64,000 nucleotides of DNA, taken from NCBI RefSeq assembly GCF_000003195.3, contig NC_012871.2, positions 3,831,997 to 3,895,996 of the forward strand, written 5' to 3'. Made by a program: the position numbers and the translations under genes. The notes under the pieces were generated by a model that did not search any database, had not been told where the DNA came from, and saw nothing but the letters and a program-made list of their open reading frames with translations. This stretch comes from Sorghum bicolor (taxonomy: Eukaryota > Streptophyta > Magnoliopsida > Poales > Poaceae). Of the stretch, positions 10,701 to 22,366 are shown in pieces (position 1 is the first letter of the stretch; each line of letters starts with the position of its first letter).

Positions 10701-13700
10701 GCCATTCACAAGCATCGTCACATAGCCACCTCACCATATACCTAGCAAATAGCAACATAATAATTTCTGCTACAACCACTAGTCACAACACCATAATAGT
10801 TCATTGTCCATACAAATCACGTAGTAGAGAATAGTACTTTGCTAGCACTACATAGGGTTTCAGTGTATGAGCTGGCGGTGGACTGGTGGCTGGTGGGCTT
10901 CTTTAGTTTTGAGCTGGGTATTTTTCACCCATGGGTAAATGGGTATGGGGACTACTAGAACGTCACCATACCCGCGTACCCAATGGGTGAAGAGTTTGCT
11001 CTGCTTGTGTACCCATGGGTACTGGTTTCACTCCATATTGGTACCCTAATAGAGTAAATACCCATCGGGTCGCGGGTCGTGGGCCCCCATTGACATCTTT
11101 ATAGCTAACCAATCATATCTAGCATCTTCGAGGACATATATATGAAGTACATACTATTTGATCGAACTCTTTTGTTTATACGGGCAATAATCAGGCAAAA
11201 GACAGCTATACATTCTGTTGTGCCATGTATAATGTGTATCATAAATTCATGGATATATGCATATGTGCATGCAGGTGAATGTGCCAAACAGTTGTTCCCA
11301 CAACATTGTGACTGTCAAATGTGGGCATTGTACAATGGTGCTCTCTATGGATCTCAGTCCTTTCCACCAGCAGGCACGCACTGTTCCAGACAACCAGGTG
11401 CATAACCAGTTCTAACTTTTAACTGCAATAGCAAGTTAAGACATGAAGGATTCCCTCCATAAACTATGCAATAATTTTGACACATCAACTAGATTTTTAC
11501 AGAAACAATAGTGATAGATCCTCTTAGTTGTTGATATGTATAGATACTCAATCCTATTTTTATTATTCAGATTTTTCTTTTTTTTTCTTTACTGAAACGA
11601 CAGGGGAGCCCCATACCTATCTTTTTTTTTGCTTTTCAATTAAATAAAAGAATGGGAAAGTACAAAACAAGAGAGCAAAAAACAAGGCAGCAAGCCAAAA
11701 AGGAGAAAAAAAAGAAAAATTACATATAGGACTCTGTCCAGGTACAAAGGAGGGCACTTTTTGAGGGCTTGGCCTTGGTACAAACCAATCCAAGTTCATT
11801 TTTGTTCACACATCATATCCTATTTTATTTGGATGTTGTACCCACAAGAATATTTTTAATTTACATATAGTAAATTTATTAGTGAACATCATTTTTTCTC
11901 ATCATAATTTATTACATGGACATTTGCTTACAGGTTGTCCAGAACAGAGGGTTTCAATATAACAATTTTGGGAGCTACGAGCAAGCCTCGTCAAGAAATC
12001 TACGAACGCCTTCCATGTATTCAGTGTCAAACAATCAGCCACAAGTGCCACCAATAAGACGTATGTCTTCTCAAAAGATTGCCGGAACACAAAGATAAAT
12101 ACATCTATCATGCTCATATATGTAGCTATTATATATAGAAAGTTCCATTTCTCCGGTGCTTAAGCATGTTGATTACCTCTTGTCATTACTTTGCTTATCT
12201 TTGGTCATCTAACTTAATTCTATTCTTTCATGTTTCCAGCCCCAGAGAAGAGGCAACGTGTCCCATCAGCATACAACAGATTTATCAAGTGAGATTGCAA
12301 GCCACAATATAGTTTCTAATCATATATAGTTAATCTGCAAAACTTTCTAGCTAAAGTACAAACAAGATGCATTAGCCTACAATTTAAATTTAGGGGAAAG
12401 GTGAACACATAAGTCTGATCTTGAGATCTTGGGACTCAACCTCAAATTATGAGCAGGAACCAAACCATTTGAGTTATGCTCGGTTAAGTTCTCCTTCTTG
12501 CTACAGTAGTTTGATAGATGTCCTTTGCACCCTCATACAACCTAATTATCTCTCCTCTCTCTCTCTCTCAATCTCTCTTTTTGATCCCCATGTACGCATG
12601 TCTTGTGTTGGTGTGTATATCAACAAAATACCCTAGTAAAAGGACATTATAAAATGGTAAAAAGAAGAAATGAGGTACACAATTTTCAATACATTATAAA
12701 CATATAGCTAGTTTTCATGAGCAAAATCAATCCTTAAAATTATTCGATTTCCTTTCTATTTTACACAAGTAACAAACTCAATAGTGTAACTCATACTCTT
12801 CTCATGAAATTTAAAACTTATTTTCATAAATAAAATTGCCATATGTTATTTATTCTTGTGATTTTTCTAAAGTGTAAATTACATTGAATTTCCCCTGTCT
12901 TTTCCATTTCTTTATGGGAAACATTTTTTACTAGAAGGATATACATTTTTTACTAGAAGGATATATCATAGTTTTTTTTTCAAAAGTAAAGTGTGAATAA
13001 GATTATTGGTGCAAGGGACAAAATACATTGGAATCAAGTTTAGTTGACACTACAAATATAGATGTAAAAATAATTTGTTGGACACTATGTTGTGTCCTCA
13101 AAGTAAAATTTTCAAATTCCATTTTTGTCTTTAGAACACCATTTGATAAATCACATATTTGCAGTTTCACTATGCAAAATTAATGAGCATAGTGTCTTTG
13201 AGACAAAGCCACAATCTTTTCCTGCATGAAAATTTCCTAAGTGATAATAGTTTCATAAACCTTTTTGCATACAAAACCCTAATAAAAGGGATGTTGGGAT
13301 CGGGATCCTAGATATGATCATCTTTTGATTGACATAACTAGATTGTAGGATCTATTGTAGGGTCAGTATCCTATCAAATTTTACAAGTATATATTTTAAT
13401 ATAAGATTAGTAATGTTTCATAAAATCAAAGCTTCTAATAATCATTTTAGAAAATTAATTAACTTTCAATAAACTTGGGTGAACTTCTTCATTCTTTTTC
13501 AATCCAGCTTAATTTCGAATAATACTTTATTGCAACCCAACTATTTATAAGGTTACAAATATCAATAATTACTTAATGTACCACAACTTGTAAAAGTGTA
13601 AATCATATCATATTACTAATAAAATTTAGTTTGTCACATATGGCCTATTTTTGTTCGAATCAGGATCCTATGTAATGATGTTAACAATTTTGTGAGATCA

Positions 13701-15642
13701 TACGGAGCTCTCACATAAGATTGGAATGCTATGAAATTTAGGTTACATGTTGTGATCATGATTATTATTTTGGTTTGGTAGCTAGGATTGTGGCATGATA
13801 AGATTTTACGATCCAGATAAGGATACCAACAACCTTGCCTCCAACACATATTTTCTAGTCCCTACCATTTGTCACAAAAAAACTAATATTAACTGTATAA
13901 AAATGACTATGTTAGTTGATTTATGATTCTAAATGACATGCTATAACAAAATAATATATATTGCACCACTAAAGTGTAAAGTTAAAAACTATAGCAATTA
14001 TGCTCTTAATTTCCCAATGGACAAACAAATTGGTCCGAAGATATTGGGAAAATGTTGTGAAAAAGAGGAGTATTAATAGATCAAGAATAATACTATAAAT
14101 TCAAATATATAAATGACAACCTATGAGTCTAGATCAATCGATTAGTTTTTGGAATTGATCAGCCTTGATTTAAAAATCTTGATTATTAATTAGTAGATGA
14201 AATGAATGGAATTGACACAATAATTTGCCTAGAGAAATAAAGATATGGATTCCTTTAATTATTTTATATATGTGATACCTTTTAATTTGCACGTTGCAGA
14301 ATATAATGTAGTTGATTATCATTATAATCCTAAGTCTTGATTGCAATGAGATCGAGCGCCTGATATCATCCAAAAGTTTCAGAAATTGAACTTACCTACA
14401 TACTGTGAGCAATTAACTAGTGGTACTCCAGTTCAGTGCATCAACCAAGGCACAAATGCAATTTTAGTTTTAGATTAGCTACATTGACAGATAGCTAATG
14501 TGACTTACATTTAATTTAACTGAATTATAATTATTTTGACCCGTTAATGATAACATATGTATTTACTCATTATTGTGGACACTGAAACTAATTAATTTAA
14601 ATGACCAAAAAGTTCCTGTGTTATTTTATTCCTATTTATTATATTGTAAGATCCTCTTTCTTGACATTAACAGGGAAGAAATACAAAGGATAAAGACGAG
14701 CAACCCAGAGATTAGCCACAGGGAAGCATTCAGTGCTGCAGCGAAGAATGTAAGTTTAATATTATGCTCTAGTTGAATGCACATCACCCATAAAAGACAG
14801 CAGTGCTACATTTTCATGTTATGGTAGGGCATTACCACAACAATGTACGTACAACAAACATATACATAAGCTAGTTTTAAGGCTATATCTACATTACATT
14901 TTTTGCTTACGTAGGAAAGAGAAAACACAGGGAATCAAATATGGAGAGTGTTTATCTATTTGGTTGGTCAAGCCACTACACGTCCGAAAACACTGAGACA
15001 CACACATGAGCTCGACCTAATGTTTTATATATATGCGTGTTTATATATGCTATAACTATAAGACACTACACAGTCTTCACATATATACTGTGTGGAGTAT
15101 ATGTTTATGATGAACAGATACAGGTGACTAAATAAATCACATGTTGAGCTAGCTCTGTCGATCGGTTATCAGAAAAATATAAATTTACTATTGGTTTTTG
15201 CACACAGGGCAATTCTAGTTTCCACTAGCTAGTGATACATTGAATAACATGCAAAAATCACCTGGTGAATGAAGTGATCCCCACTTGACGCACCTTGATC
15301 CATCGTTGCATAGCTATAGTGGCTATATAATAAAACGATTATCAACTTGATGTTGTAAAACATGACTTTGGATTTAATTATATTCCTCATGCTTCAACTA
15401 CTATATAATACTCACCTAGTCATCTTCCTGTTGGTTAATATAGATTATCAACTTGATGTTGTAAAACATGACTTTGGATTTAATTATATTCCTCATGTTT
15501 CAAATACTATATAATAATACTCACCTAGTCATCTTCCTGTTGGTTAATATAATTAACACCGTGGTGCATGCTGCAGTGGGCTCATCTTCCTCGGCTCCAT
15601 TTCGGCCTCAGCGTCGCCGACGGTGGCGGCGGCAGCAACTAG
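7533..15642 (+). CDS. YAB1: YABBY transcription factor, YAB2 clade, YABBY1-like
   Basis: Six exons give a 169-residue protein: 7533-7601, 11275-11397, 11934-12060, 12240-12288, 14674-14749, 15577-15642. All introns are GT-AG with matching phase. The N-terminal C2C2 zinc finger uses C15/C18 (NCNYCN) and C39/C42 (KCGHC). The HMG-like YABBY domain (about 107-155) reads [20 protein letters not shown] and [18 protein letters not shown]. The end, [15 protein letters not shown], and the length match what I recall of rice YABBY1. YABBY proteins are nuclear DNA-binding regulators of lateral organ polarity; in grasses this clade also includes the SH1 shattering gene. The intron 4 donor (12289) is a normal GT. 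Intron 1 is 3.7 kb and holds two DNA elements. Identity as YABBY is secure; YAB1 versus a paralogue is less so. Confidence 0.93.
7605..7803. repeat. Tandem duplication with (CT)n at the start of YABBY intron 1
   Basis: Two diverged copies of about 95-105 bp (7605-7697 and 7698-7803). Each begins with a CT run (the second is 7694-7732), then CTGCAG, a TTTCCTTTCG block, an AGCTA block and finally CTGTTCAAGTGCTCT. They begin three bases after the exon 1 donor. Each carries a CTGCAG that could act as a cryptic acceptor. Confidence 0.75.
9640..10388. mobile_element. Non-autonomous DNA element with GC-rich tandem core (Mutator-like?), in YABBY intron 1
   Basis: The ends are imperfect inverted repeats: CTATCTCCAACAG on the left, and TTGTTGGAGACAG on the right. 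The interior (9830-10265) is far more GC-rich than the surrounding intron and contains about five copies of GGCGGCGCATGCAGGGAG spaced 45-60 bp. Long open frames on both strands here come from composition. GC-rich interiors between TCTCCAAC-type ends recall elements that capture gene pieces, but no source gene was recognised and no clear target duplication was seen. Confidence 0.5.
10473..11101. mobile_element. hAT-type non-autonomous element, 629 bp, in YABBY intron 1
   Basis: Flanked by a perfect 8-bp duplication TAGCTAAC (10465-10472 and 11102-11109), diagnostic of hAT. The ends TAGTGTTGGCAATGGG and, inverted, TAAAGATGTCAATGGG share CAATGGG. The interior is full of GGGTA/TACCC words. No transposase is encoded. 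It ends 173 bp before exon 2. Confidence 0.9.
12289..14673 (+). other. YABBY intron 4, AT-rich, with a possible MITE at about 13287-13843
   Basis: No coding sequence was seen. The segment 13287-13843 has loosely inverted ends (GATGTTGGGATC on the left; the right end inverted gives GTTGTTGGTATC) and repeated GGATCCTA-like words, suggesting an old MITE. The terminal match is short, so this remains tentative. Confidence 0.35.
15337..15551. repeat. 106-bp tandem duplication next to the exon 6 acceptor of the YABBY gene
   Basis: Copy 1 (15337-15442) and copy 2 (15443-15551) begin GATTATCAACTTGATG and end TTGGTTAATATA. They differ by two substitutions and one 3-base insertion, so the duplication is recent. 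It ends 25 bp before exon 6 and duplicates possible branch-point sequence. Confidence 0.95.
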
Positions 15643-16265
15643 ATGATCGATCGTGTACGTGATCGAGACGGCGACGATCGTGCGTGCATCTGGATTCGAT
15701 CATGCACACACAGATAGATCGATCGAGCTCTTTGCCTTACATATATGCTGTGCTACGTGCCTGTGTTTAATTTGCATTGTAAGCTTGTTAAGTTTTGCAT
15801 TTGATAACCTGTGTTTTCAGACTTGTGCGTACTTTGCATGTATCCTGTGTTCAGTGTAGCATGCTAGCTTCACAAGGGGATTATATGATATGCATGGTGT
15901 ATAATATTTCTAAATAAATGAATATATTTGTTCAGGAAGGACTGTTAATATATTATTAATCAATGATCGAATATGTGTGTGATTATCTGAACTATATAGT
16001 ATGTTACTGTGTATTCGTGAAAAGTATATACATGTTACTTGTAGTGATGAAAAGTGCAGGATGAAACGTCCAAATTAGTACGTCAATGTTGCTTCGTCAA
16101 ACAGGTTGCCACTCTGGATCGGATATCAATGAAAACGGATAGTGATAAGTTATCAGTGCCTTTGTAACGGGAAATAGCATGCCATTGCCATTGATGGTAA
16201 GCTCATTATCACTTCCATATCTCACAACAGCTGGCAGACAATGGATCAAAACTTATTCCAATATA
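15643..16265 (+). other. YABBY 3' UTR and downstream intergenic DNA
   Basis: Pyrimidine-poor, AT-rich sequence. AATAAATG-type words (about 15914-15922) could serve as poly(A) signal for the YABBY transcript, about 270 bp after the stop. No other feature was recognised. Confidence 0.4.
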
Positions 16266-16549
16266 CTTCCTCTTTTTTTTTAAGTGTCACATTTCCTTTT
16301 CTTTTTTTTAAGTGTCACATTTGGTTTGTCCTAAGTCAAACATCGTAATTTTTGACCAACCATTTTTTAAAAATCCTCATAGTTTCACAATATATGAATT
16401 ATATGTTATGATCGTATTTCTCATAATAAATCTAAAAATATAAATCTTATTACCTGAAACTATATAACTTTTTTTAAAATCAATGGTGAAATATATACAT
16501 GTTTGACTTAGGACAAACCAAATATGACAATTAAAAAAATAGAGAGAGT
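16266..16549. mobile_element. Stowaway/Mariner-type MITE
   Basis: Long imperfect inverted arms: GTTTGTCCTAAGTCAAAC on the left and GTTTGACTTAGGACAAAC on the right, with CTTCCTC/GAGAGAG ends at TA dinucleotides. The inner arms are near perfect. No coding capacity. Confidence 0.75.
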
Positions 16550-17684
16550 GCAAGGTTAAATTCGATGGGTTATTCAGATATTTTTTCCTCTCTCTCTTAG
16601 CCTCCATCTCCCACGCCGCTCCCTCTCTTCTTCCCTTCCTACTAACATCTCACTACCTTTCCCCTCTAGTGATGTGGCTCTCCTCTCTCTTCACTCTCCC
16701 CCTTGCCCTCCTCCCTCCCCTCGCTCCCCTAGATATGGCCATTCCCATCCTCATCGTGGCACGCTCTGGCATTCCGCCATTCCCTGGCGGCGCTCCTCCC
16801 TCTCCATGCTGACATTGCTTGCCCTTTCTTTTCTTCCTCAGCCAGACGAGCGGTAGATCTGCAGCGGCTGAAACCATGGCAGGATGTGCTCTTGAGATAG
16901 GGCTATGGGTGATGGTGCTGCACTATTTTATTTGAATTTTGTGTATCCCAATCTCTCTCTATATATTTTTAGTATTTTAAAAAAATGTATAGATGTTTTC
17001 CATGGTTTTAAAAACTTACCAAATATTTACTAGTTTTTGTAACTAAAAAAAGGGATAAACCATCTTTAAAACCACTCCACCCTAAAGTAAGAAGGTAATT
17101 TGAACGGTTTCGAGAGTTTGGGGGCTAAGATGTCTAGTTTTGAAGTTCGAGGAGAAAAATTAGACTATAACGATAGTTTAAGGAGATATAATGGGTTTTT
17201 CCCTCAAATTCCTGGTCGATTATTCAAGCTGGCCACACTTATGAAGTTTTTTCTAACGGGTTTACAAATATTTCATGAAAGTAAATGAATTCCCGGTAGC
17301 ACATTCTCAAATCAAATGTACAATCGAACGGAGTGACGCTTCATAGGTGCAAACAAGTTGAGAAGCCCTGCTGCCCATCACGGCGTCCCATCGTGCTTAC
17401 TACTTTCGCGTTTCGCGGGCCCAATTCAAAATGGAGCGTGATGGGCACAAGCTGGAGTCCAGCCACCAGCATCCTCAAGGGCCGACGACTCCCTCCCATT
17501 GAGTCCATCAGGCCCAATTCGCTGTCACTTGGCACTAGCCCAAATCCTTCAGGCCCAAACGCTCACGGTCCAATCCGCCGATCATCTTACCCCTCACATG
17601 GAGATTTTTTATTATTTATTTATTTTTATATTATTTTTTGCAAAAATATTTGTTCAAATGAAAAAAATCCAAAAATATATTACT
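16550..17684. other. Intergenic DNA, nothing recognised with confidence
   Basis: Contains a CT-rich stretch (16580-16860) and a segment about 17051-17205 with weakly inverted ends (GGGATAAACCAT and ATGGGTTTTTCCCT) that may be a small MITE. Open frames here are short and match no family I know. Confidence 0.3.
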
Positions 17685-18535
17685 GCTGCCGATAGTACCA
17701 GCGGGAAATACTTACCGGCAAGTTGAATTGGCAGATTTTTTTTTTTCCTATCAACTAAAGAAGTTGTCGGAGGTTTTTTTTACCAAAACCTTAATTCCTA
17801 ACAATTAGAAAGGATATAGGGAGTCTCAATTGCTCTTAAGAGTATCTTCAAGAGCCTTTCTAAAATCTATTCTCTAAATCATGATTTGAAGAGCCATTTG
17901 AGTAAAAATCGTTTTCTATATATTTGCATTCTCCAACAACTTTTCTATATGTTGTGTGTAGCCTAGAGAGCCATTCTCCCTCTCTATTCTTGGCTAGCGA
18001 CAAAATTCAAAATAGTGGATATGTATATTTAGATATCCAATCAAAGAGTCTATTGGAGGGTATTTTTTATCAAAATCTTTATGCCTGTAAATTAGGAAAG
18101 ATATAAAGAGTCTCTTAGAGGTGCTCCTACGTAGCTATCTTCAAAAATTTTATAATATTTTTCATACAATAACATATAAAAATAAATTTATAAGAACTAT
18201 ATTTAACAATGAAATCTACAACCTTATATATATATATAGTTCAACATATTTTTGTTTGAGGCCATCTTGATACCAAAATAATCGGTATAATGTGTGAAGT
18301 CATCTAAACACTGTATTAACTTTGTAGGTATCATACTGTCCTCAAATTAAAATATCATAGACTACAAATCTATATAGATATTCTGTGCTTTACAACTTTC
18401 ATACACAGTTTATCTTTATCTAAGTTCATCTATAAAGTTATAATTTTTGTAAAGATGAGCTAACACAGAAAATGAAATGCTACCAATTCATCCGCCCGTA
18501 AGTATTTCCCGCTAGTTCAATCGACGGGAGTAGTA
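17685..18535. mobile_element. DNA element with about 50-bp inverted ends, possibly with a nested element
   Basis: Left end CCAGCGGGAAATACTTACCG (17699 onward) matches the inverted right end AGCGGGAAATACTTACGGGC (about 18488-18515), and the similarity continues to GAATTGG and to CCGAT-type text outside. The interior has AAGAGCC/AGAGAG words and a diverged duplication (TTAGAAAGGATATAGGGAGT near 17805 and TTAGGAAAGATATAAAGAGT near 18095), which may reflect a second insertion. No transposase was seen. Confidence 0.65.
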
Positions 18536-19212
18536 TAGTTTTGATATAGACAAATCTTTTTAAAAGCCAATTTAATAATAATAGAAAAGAAATCTCACGG
18601 ACACGGTGGTCTAGCTCGCTAAATCATATGGTGCCTTTAGATTGACGGCCCAACATTTTCTAACCCTAAAGGCCCAAAAGCACCCACTTCGGCACTTCCC
18701 GTTCCGCTTCGTCATCACTTCGGCCCTCGCCTTCACATCACATCACATCCGTCCGTCCGGCCGGCCGCAGTCCACCCCCTCCACCTTCCGGCTCGGCCTC
18801 TCTGGTCCGGAGTTCCCATTCCCACACCGGCTACCGCCACCATCGCCCGTCGCCGTCACCGTCACTGTCGCATCGCCGGCCGCACCTAAGCCGTTAAAGT
18901 CGCTGCAGGTGCGGACACCACGTCACCCCTCACAAGGTTATCCTGTCATTGGCAATCCGTGTGTTCCCCCACTTTTTTTTTGTCCGATTCTGTTCTATGA
19001 TGATGCTTCTGGGGCCATAATGCTGGTGCCACTAGGCACTCGGCACTAGATTCTTGGACTCTTGTTGCTAAATCTGGGATAAGATCGCACTGCTGCGCCT
19101 GGCTAGATCGTCGCTAAAGGGCACCCATCCTAGTTGCCATTAATAGGCTCTGCCATTACCTGCGGCGGAGAGCCAAGAAATGCGTTAGGGGCTTCCAAGG
19201 GAAGGAGTGCCG

Positions 19213-19875
19213 ATGGCCGATGGCCAGCCGGCGCCGCCACGGCCGGTGGTGGTGGTGGCGATGAAAGGCCACCCGGGGTCCGGCAAGTCCACGGCGGCGC
19301 GCGCCATCGCGGCCGCGCTTGGTTGGCCGCTGCTGGACAAAGACGATGTCAGGGACTGCACGCTGCCCCTCGAGGGCTTGGCTGCTGCAGGGATCCTCAA
19401 CGACCTCTCCTACGCCGTGCTGTGGCGGATGGCTGAGCGCCAGGTACGGCTCGGTCTGTCTGTCGTCATCGACTCCCCGCTGTCGCGCCGCGCTCACCTT
19501 GATGCTCTGACACGCCTGGCTGGTGCGCTTGTCGTCGTCGTGGAGTGCCGCCCTGGTGATAACGAGGAGTGGCGCCGGAGGCTGGAGAGCCGTGGGGCGG
19601 CTGTCCCAAATGGTGGTGGCAGTGATGGATGGCATAAGCCGAAGACGTGGGCCGAGCTGGAGAGGCTTCTGGAAGGGTACCAAGGCTGCACGGACTATGA
19701 GATTGGGGATGTGCCGAGGATTGTGGTGGATACAACTGATCCGGCGGTTGATGCGCAGGCGATAGCTGAGAAGGTTGTGGGTTTCATTAGGTCCCTTCTT
19801 TCTTGTAGCCAATCATCTTGTGAGAGACAGGATTCACCTGTCTGCTATTGGAAACCAAAATGTACATTAACTTAA
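19213..19875 (+). CDS. Small P-loop NTPase/kinase-like protein (AAA_33 or zeta-toxin fold)
   Basis: Single open frame of 220 residues from the ATG at 19213; the context GTGCCGATGG makes this the first true ATG. The N-terminus carries a Walker A motif GHPGSGKST (residues 19-27) followed by LDKDDVRD (41-48), the usual pairing in small P-loop kinases of the AAA_33/chloramphenicol-phosphotransferase type. Further on are VVIDSPLSRRAH and VVVVECRP, where a Walker B-like strand and lid would lie. The fold predicts ATP-dependent phosphorylation of a small substrate, which cannot be named. GC is high at the 5' end and falls toward the 3' end, as in many grass genes. The GC-rich stretch 18640-18960 upstream is probably promoter or leader. 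There is no signal peptide or membrane segment. Confidence 0.8.
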   Translation: MADGQPAPPRPVVVVAMKGHPGSGKSTAARAIAAALGWPLLDKDDVRDCTLPLEGLAAAGILNDLSYAVLWRMAERQVRLGLSVVIDSPLSRRAHLDALTRLAGALVVVVECRPGDNEEWRRRLESRGAAVPNGGGSDGWHKPKTWAELERLLEGYQGCTDYEIGDVPRIVVDTTDPAVDAQAIAEKVVGFIRSLLSCSQSSCERQDSPVCYWKPKCTLT

Positions 19876-20099
19876 GTATTAGGTAGAGTTTCATTGCAAA
19901 AGGTCAATCTGTTGTACTGTGATGCTCAAAGTTCTTGTTTTTGTTTATGGGTGTAGCCTAGAGGTTCTGTTATTGTTGGGACTTGAAAAGGATGTTGTTG
20001 TGTGATCTAGAGGTTTAGTAAAAAGATGTAAAAAGATGCGCCTTTGTGTGGGGTTGTTCCTATCCTCTGTCCAGTACGTCTGTCACATTCCAATGAAAT

Positions 20100-20150
20100 G
20101 GAATGTGACTTTTCAGCATCCATTGGAATGTGACTTTTCAGCATCCATGT
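20100..20150. repeat. 25-bp tandem duplication
   Basis: GGAATGTGACTTTTCAGCAT plus CCAT occurs twice in direct succession (about 20100-20150), downstream of the P-loop gene. The remaining DNA between that gene and TEN1 (19876-21166) is AT-rich with no gene seen. Confidence 0.8.
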
Positions 20151-21166
20151 TTAGGAGGAAAAGGGGTTCAAGCAAGTGTGCTACCAAGATAATTATGCAA
20201 TTCTGTTTTTTTTCCCTTCTGCAGCGATAGATGCTTTATGCCTCCATTTGGTTCATTTTTACATTATTTCTTTAGCAGATTCTGTATGGAAATACTGGGG
20301 TTTTTGCTTGTCCTTGATATCTATATTCCATTTGCTATACTGCCTTCTCCTTTTCATGATCTTTGTTTTGGAAATTGCGACATCAAATCCCAGTCAATCT
20401 AAAACTTTTTGTTTGCTTGCATGGTTTTGTAACTAGTCATATGTACTACTTAATAGTCATCGCTGTTCAGTGTCTGCTTTACAAACCAAATTGATGGCTA
20501 GATGCTTGCCTATTTGTTCTGCCTGATTTCATCGCAGCTCAGTTGTTATGATTACTGGGTTTCCTATTTTCCAGCTTTTGTTTTCTGTTTCATGTTTGTA
20601 GTGTTGTTTTGTTTCATGGTCTGATGAGTTTTGGTCATTTACTTTTAATAAAGATCTCTGTTGGTGTGAAGATCTATAGAACAGGCATTTGTAGAAGTGT
20701 AGGCTTGAGATGTGCTGTTTACCTCCTTTATCTGAATAACATTATTGTAATGAGCTGTCAATGTTACAAGACTACAGAACAAATGCATTGCATTCTATTT
20801 TAGCTAAAAGGTTTATTCTTTGAAAAAGAAAATGATGTGCTAATTAACTCAGTTCTGGGGACTTCAGGAGTTCCAGGCCGGCCTAGCTTATTGGAATGAC
20901 TTGTTGTTCCATTACATTCAAAGTCCACATGTTATTTTGTTCAGCTCCATAATGCTGTGGCATCGTGTTGGGAAAACATTGATTGGGAGTAGATTAGTAC
21001 ATGAATAATTGATCTGCGTAGTTCAGTTTTTGTGCATGTGAACATATGGAAAATACGAAGTCTTAGAGGAACTAATTCCTGGCATGTGGTGCTCACTGTG
21101 CAGGGCATCAGGATCTAGAAGGAAGCACAACATCAGGTTTTGACTTTTATCAGTTCTCAGATCAAG

Positions 21167-22324
21167 ATGGTGTCTGTTGGCCCAAAACCAGGGGTGCCTG
21201 TTATTCTGCGGGAGCTGGAGCCATCCTCAGAGATGTTCAAGCAAGGAGCGTCCCTTCGAGTCACAGGAAGGTATGTGAAGCATCCTTTACTCCTTTTACG
21301 TCTACCTGTGAACAACCTATGTTATAGCCATGTTTTTTTGAAAAGAGTTTTACTCTGCTTTTAAGAAAGCAGATATTCAAGGGTACAGACAAAACTGGGG
21401 ATATCAGCTCGCAAGCAAGTCTAACAGCCTCTAACAACAGCAATCGCAAACTAGATTTCTATTACATCAGACATCATGGTGTCACTCGCTCAGTAGTTCT
21501 GTAGCTATGCAGTAATTCTCTTCTCCGTATCTTGCACTTTAGCTTTGTCCTTCTCCTGTATCAGCACACTCCACTTCTGCACAAAGGAGATAGCAATGTA
21601 TATGACATCAGTAGGTCTGTTCGGAAACCGCCTCTCTATTGCCATCTTATTTCTTAGAGGTCCAGATTGCGCAAATTAGCCCTGCAAACATAAACATACC
21701 CAGCTGTTTAGAGGCACCAAGTTTTGTTCCCACCCAGTTCTCAGCAAAATCAGCCAAAGATGCGAACCCTACCCATCCAAAGGCATCTCTGATAATGCAC
21801 CGTTCAAGATGAGCAACTGGGCAATGAAAGAAAATATGTTCAATGGTTTCTGATCTATCACATAGAGTATGATTGATTGATTATCATTTCCTTTCCACCC
21901 TCTTTTTTTTAAGAACCTGAGCAGCCTGTAATTTACCATTGAAGAGCTGCTAAAGGAAGAATTTGGTTTTGGGAGGGATCCTGCACTTCCATATCAGCTT
22001 TGCTATCCGACTCTTGACCCCTCCATTTGACATGAAATAGTACATCGATTTTGTTGTGAACTTTCAGTTTTTATTTAAAGCCCAAAACACCTCATCTTCT
22101 CCAGATTCACATTTTGGAGTTCTTCCTTTAACTGTCCTCATTCCTCTACTGACAACCCATGTAGCGATCTTCTCAAGCTTATATACACCATTCTCCCTCA
22201 TTACAGGTATCAGCCATAGTGTCAAAACTATTATCACAGGCGTTGTACAGCTTTGAATATTTGATTTTCAGTGGAACCCTATACGGACACATCCTCTCAG
22301 AACACAGTTTTCTTACCATTTTTT

Positions 22325-22366
<42 letters not shown>

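Noticed and set aside
7533..15642. Identification of the YABBY gene as the shattering gene SH1
   Set aside because: Same clade, but length and C-terminus fit YABBY1 better from memory, and none of the reported SH1 lesions is present. Left as a test in the findings.
18642..19049. 135-codon Pro/Ser-rich frame upstream of the P-loop gene
   Set aside because: Looks like GC/CT-rich promoter or leader; no recognisable domain.
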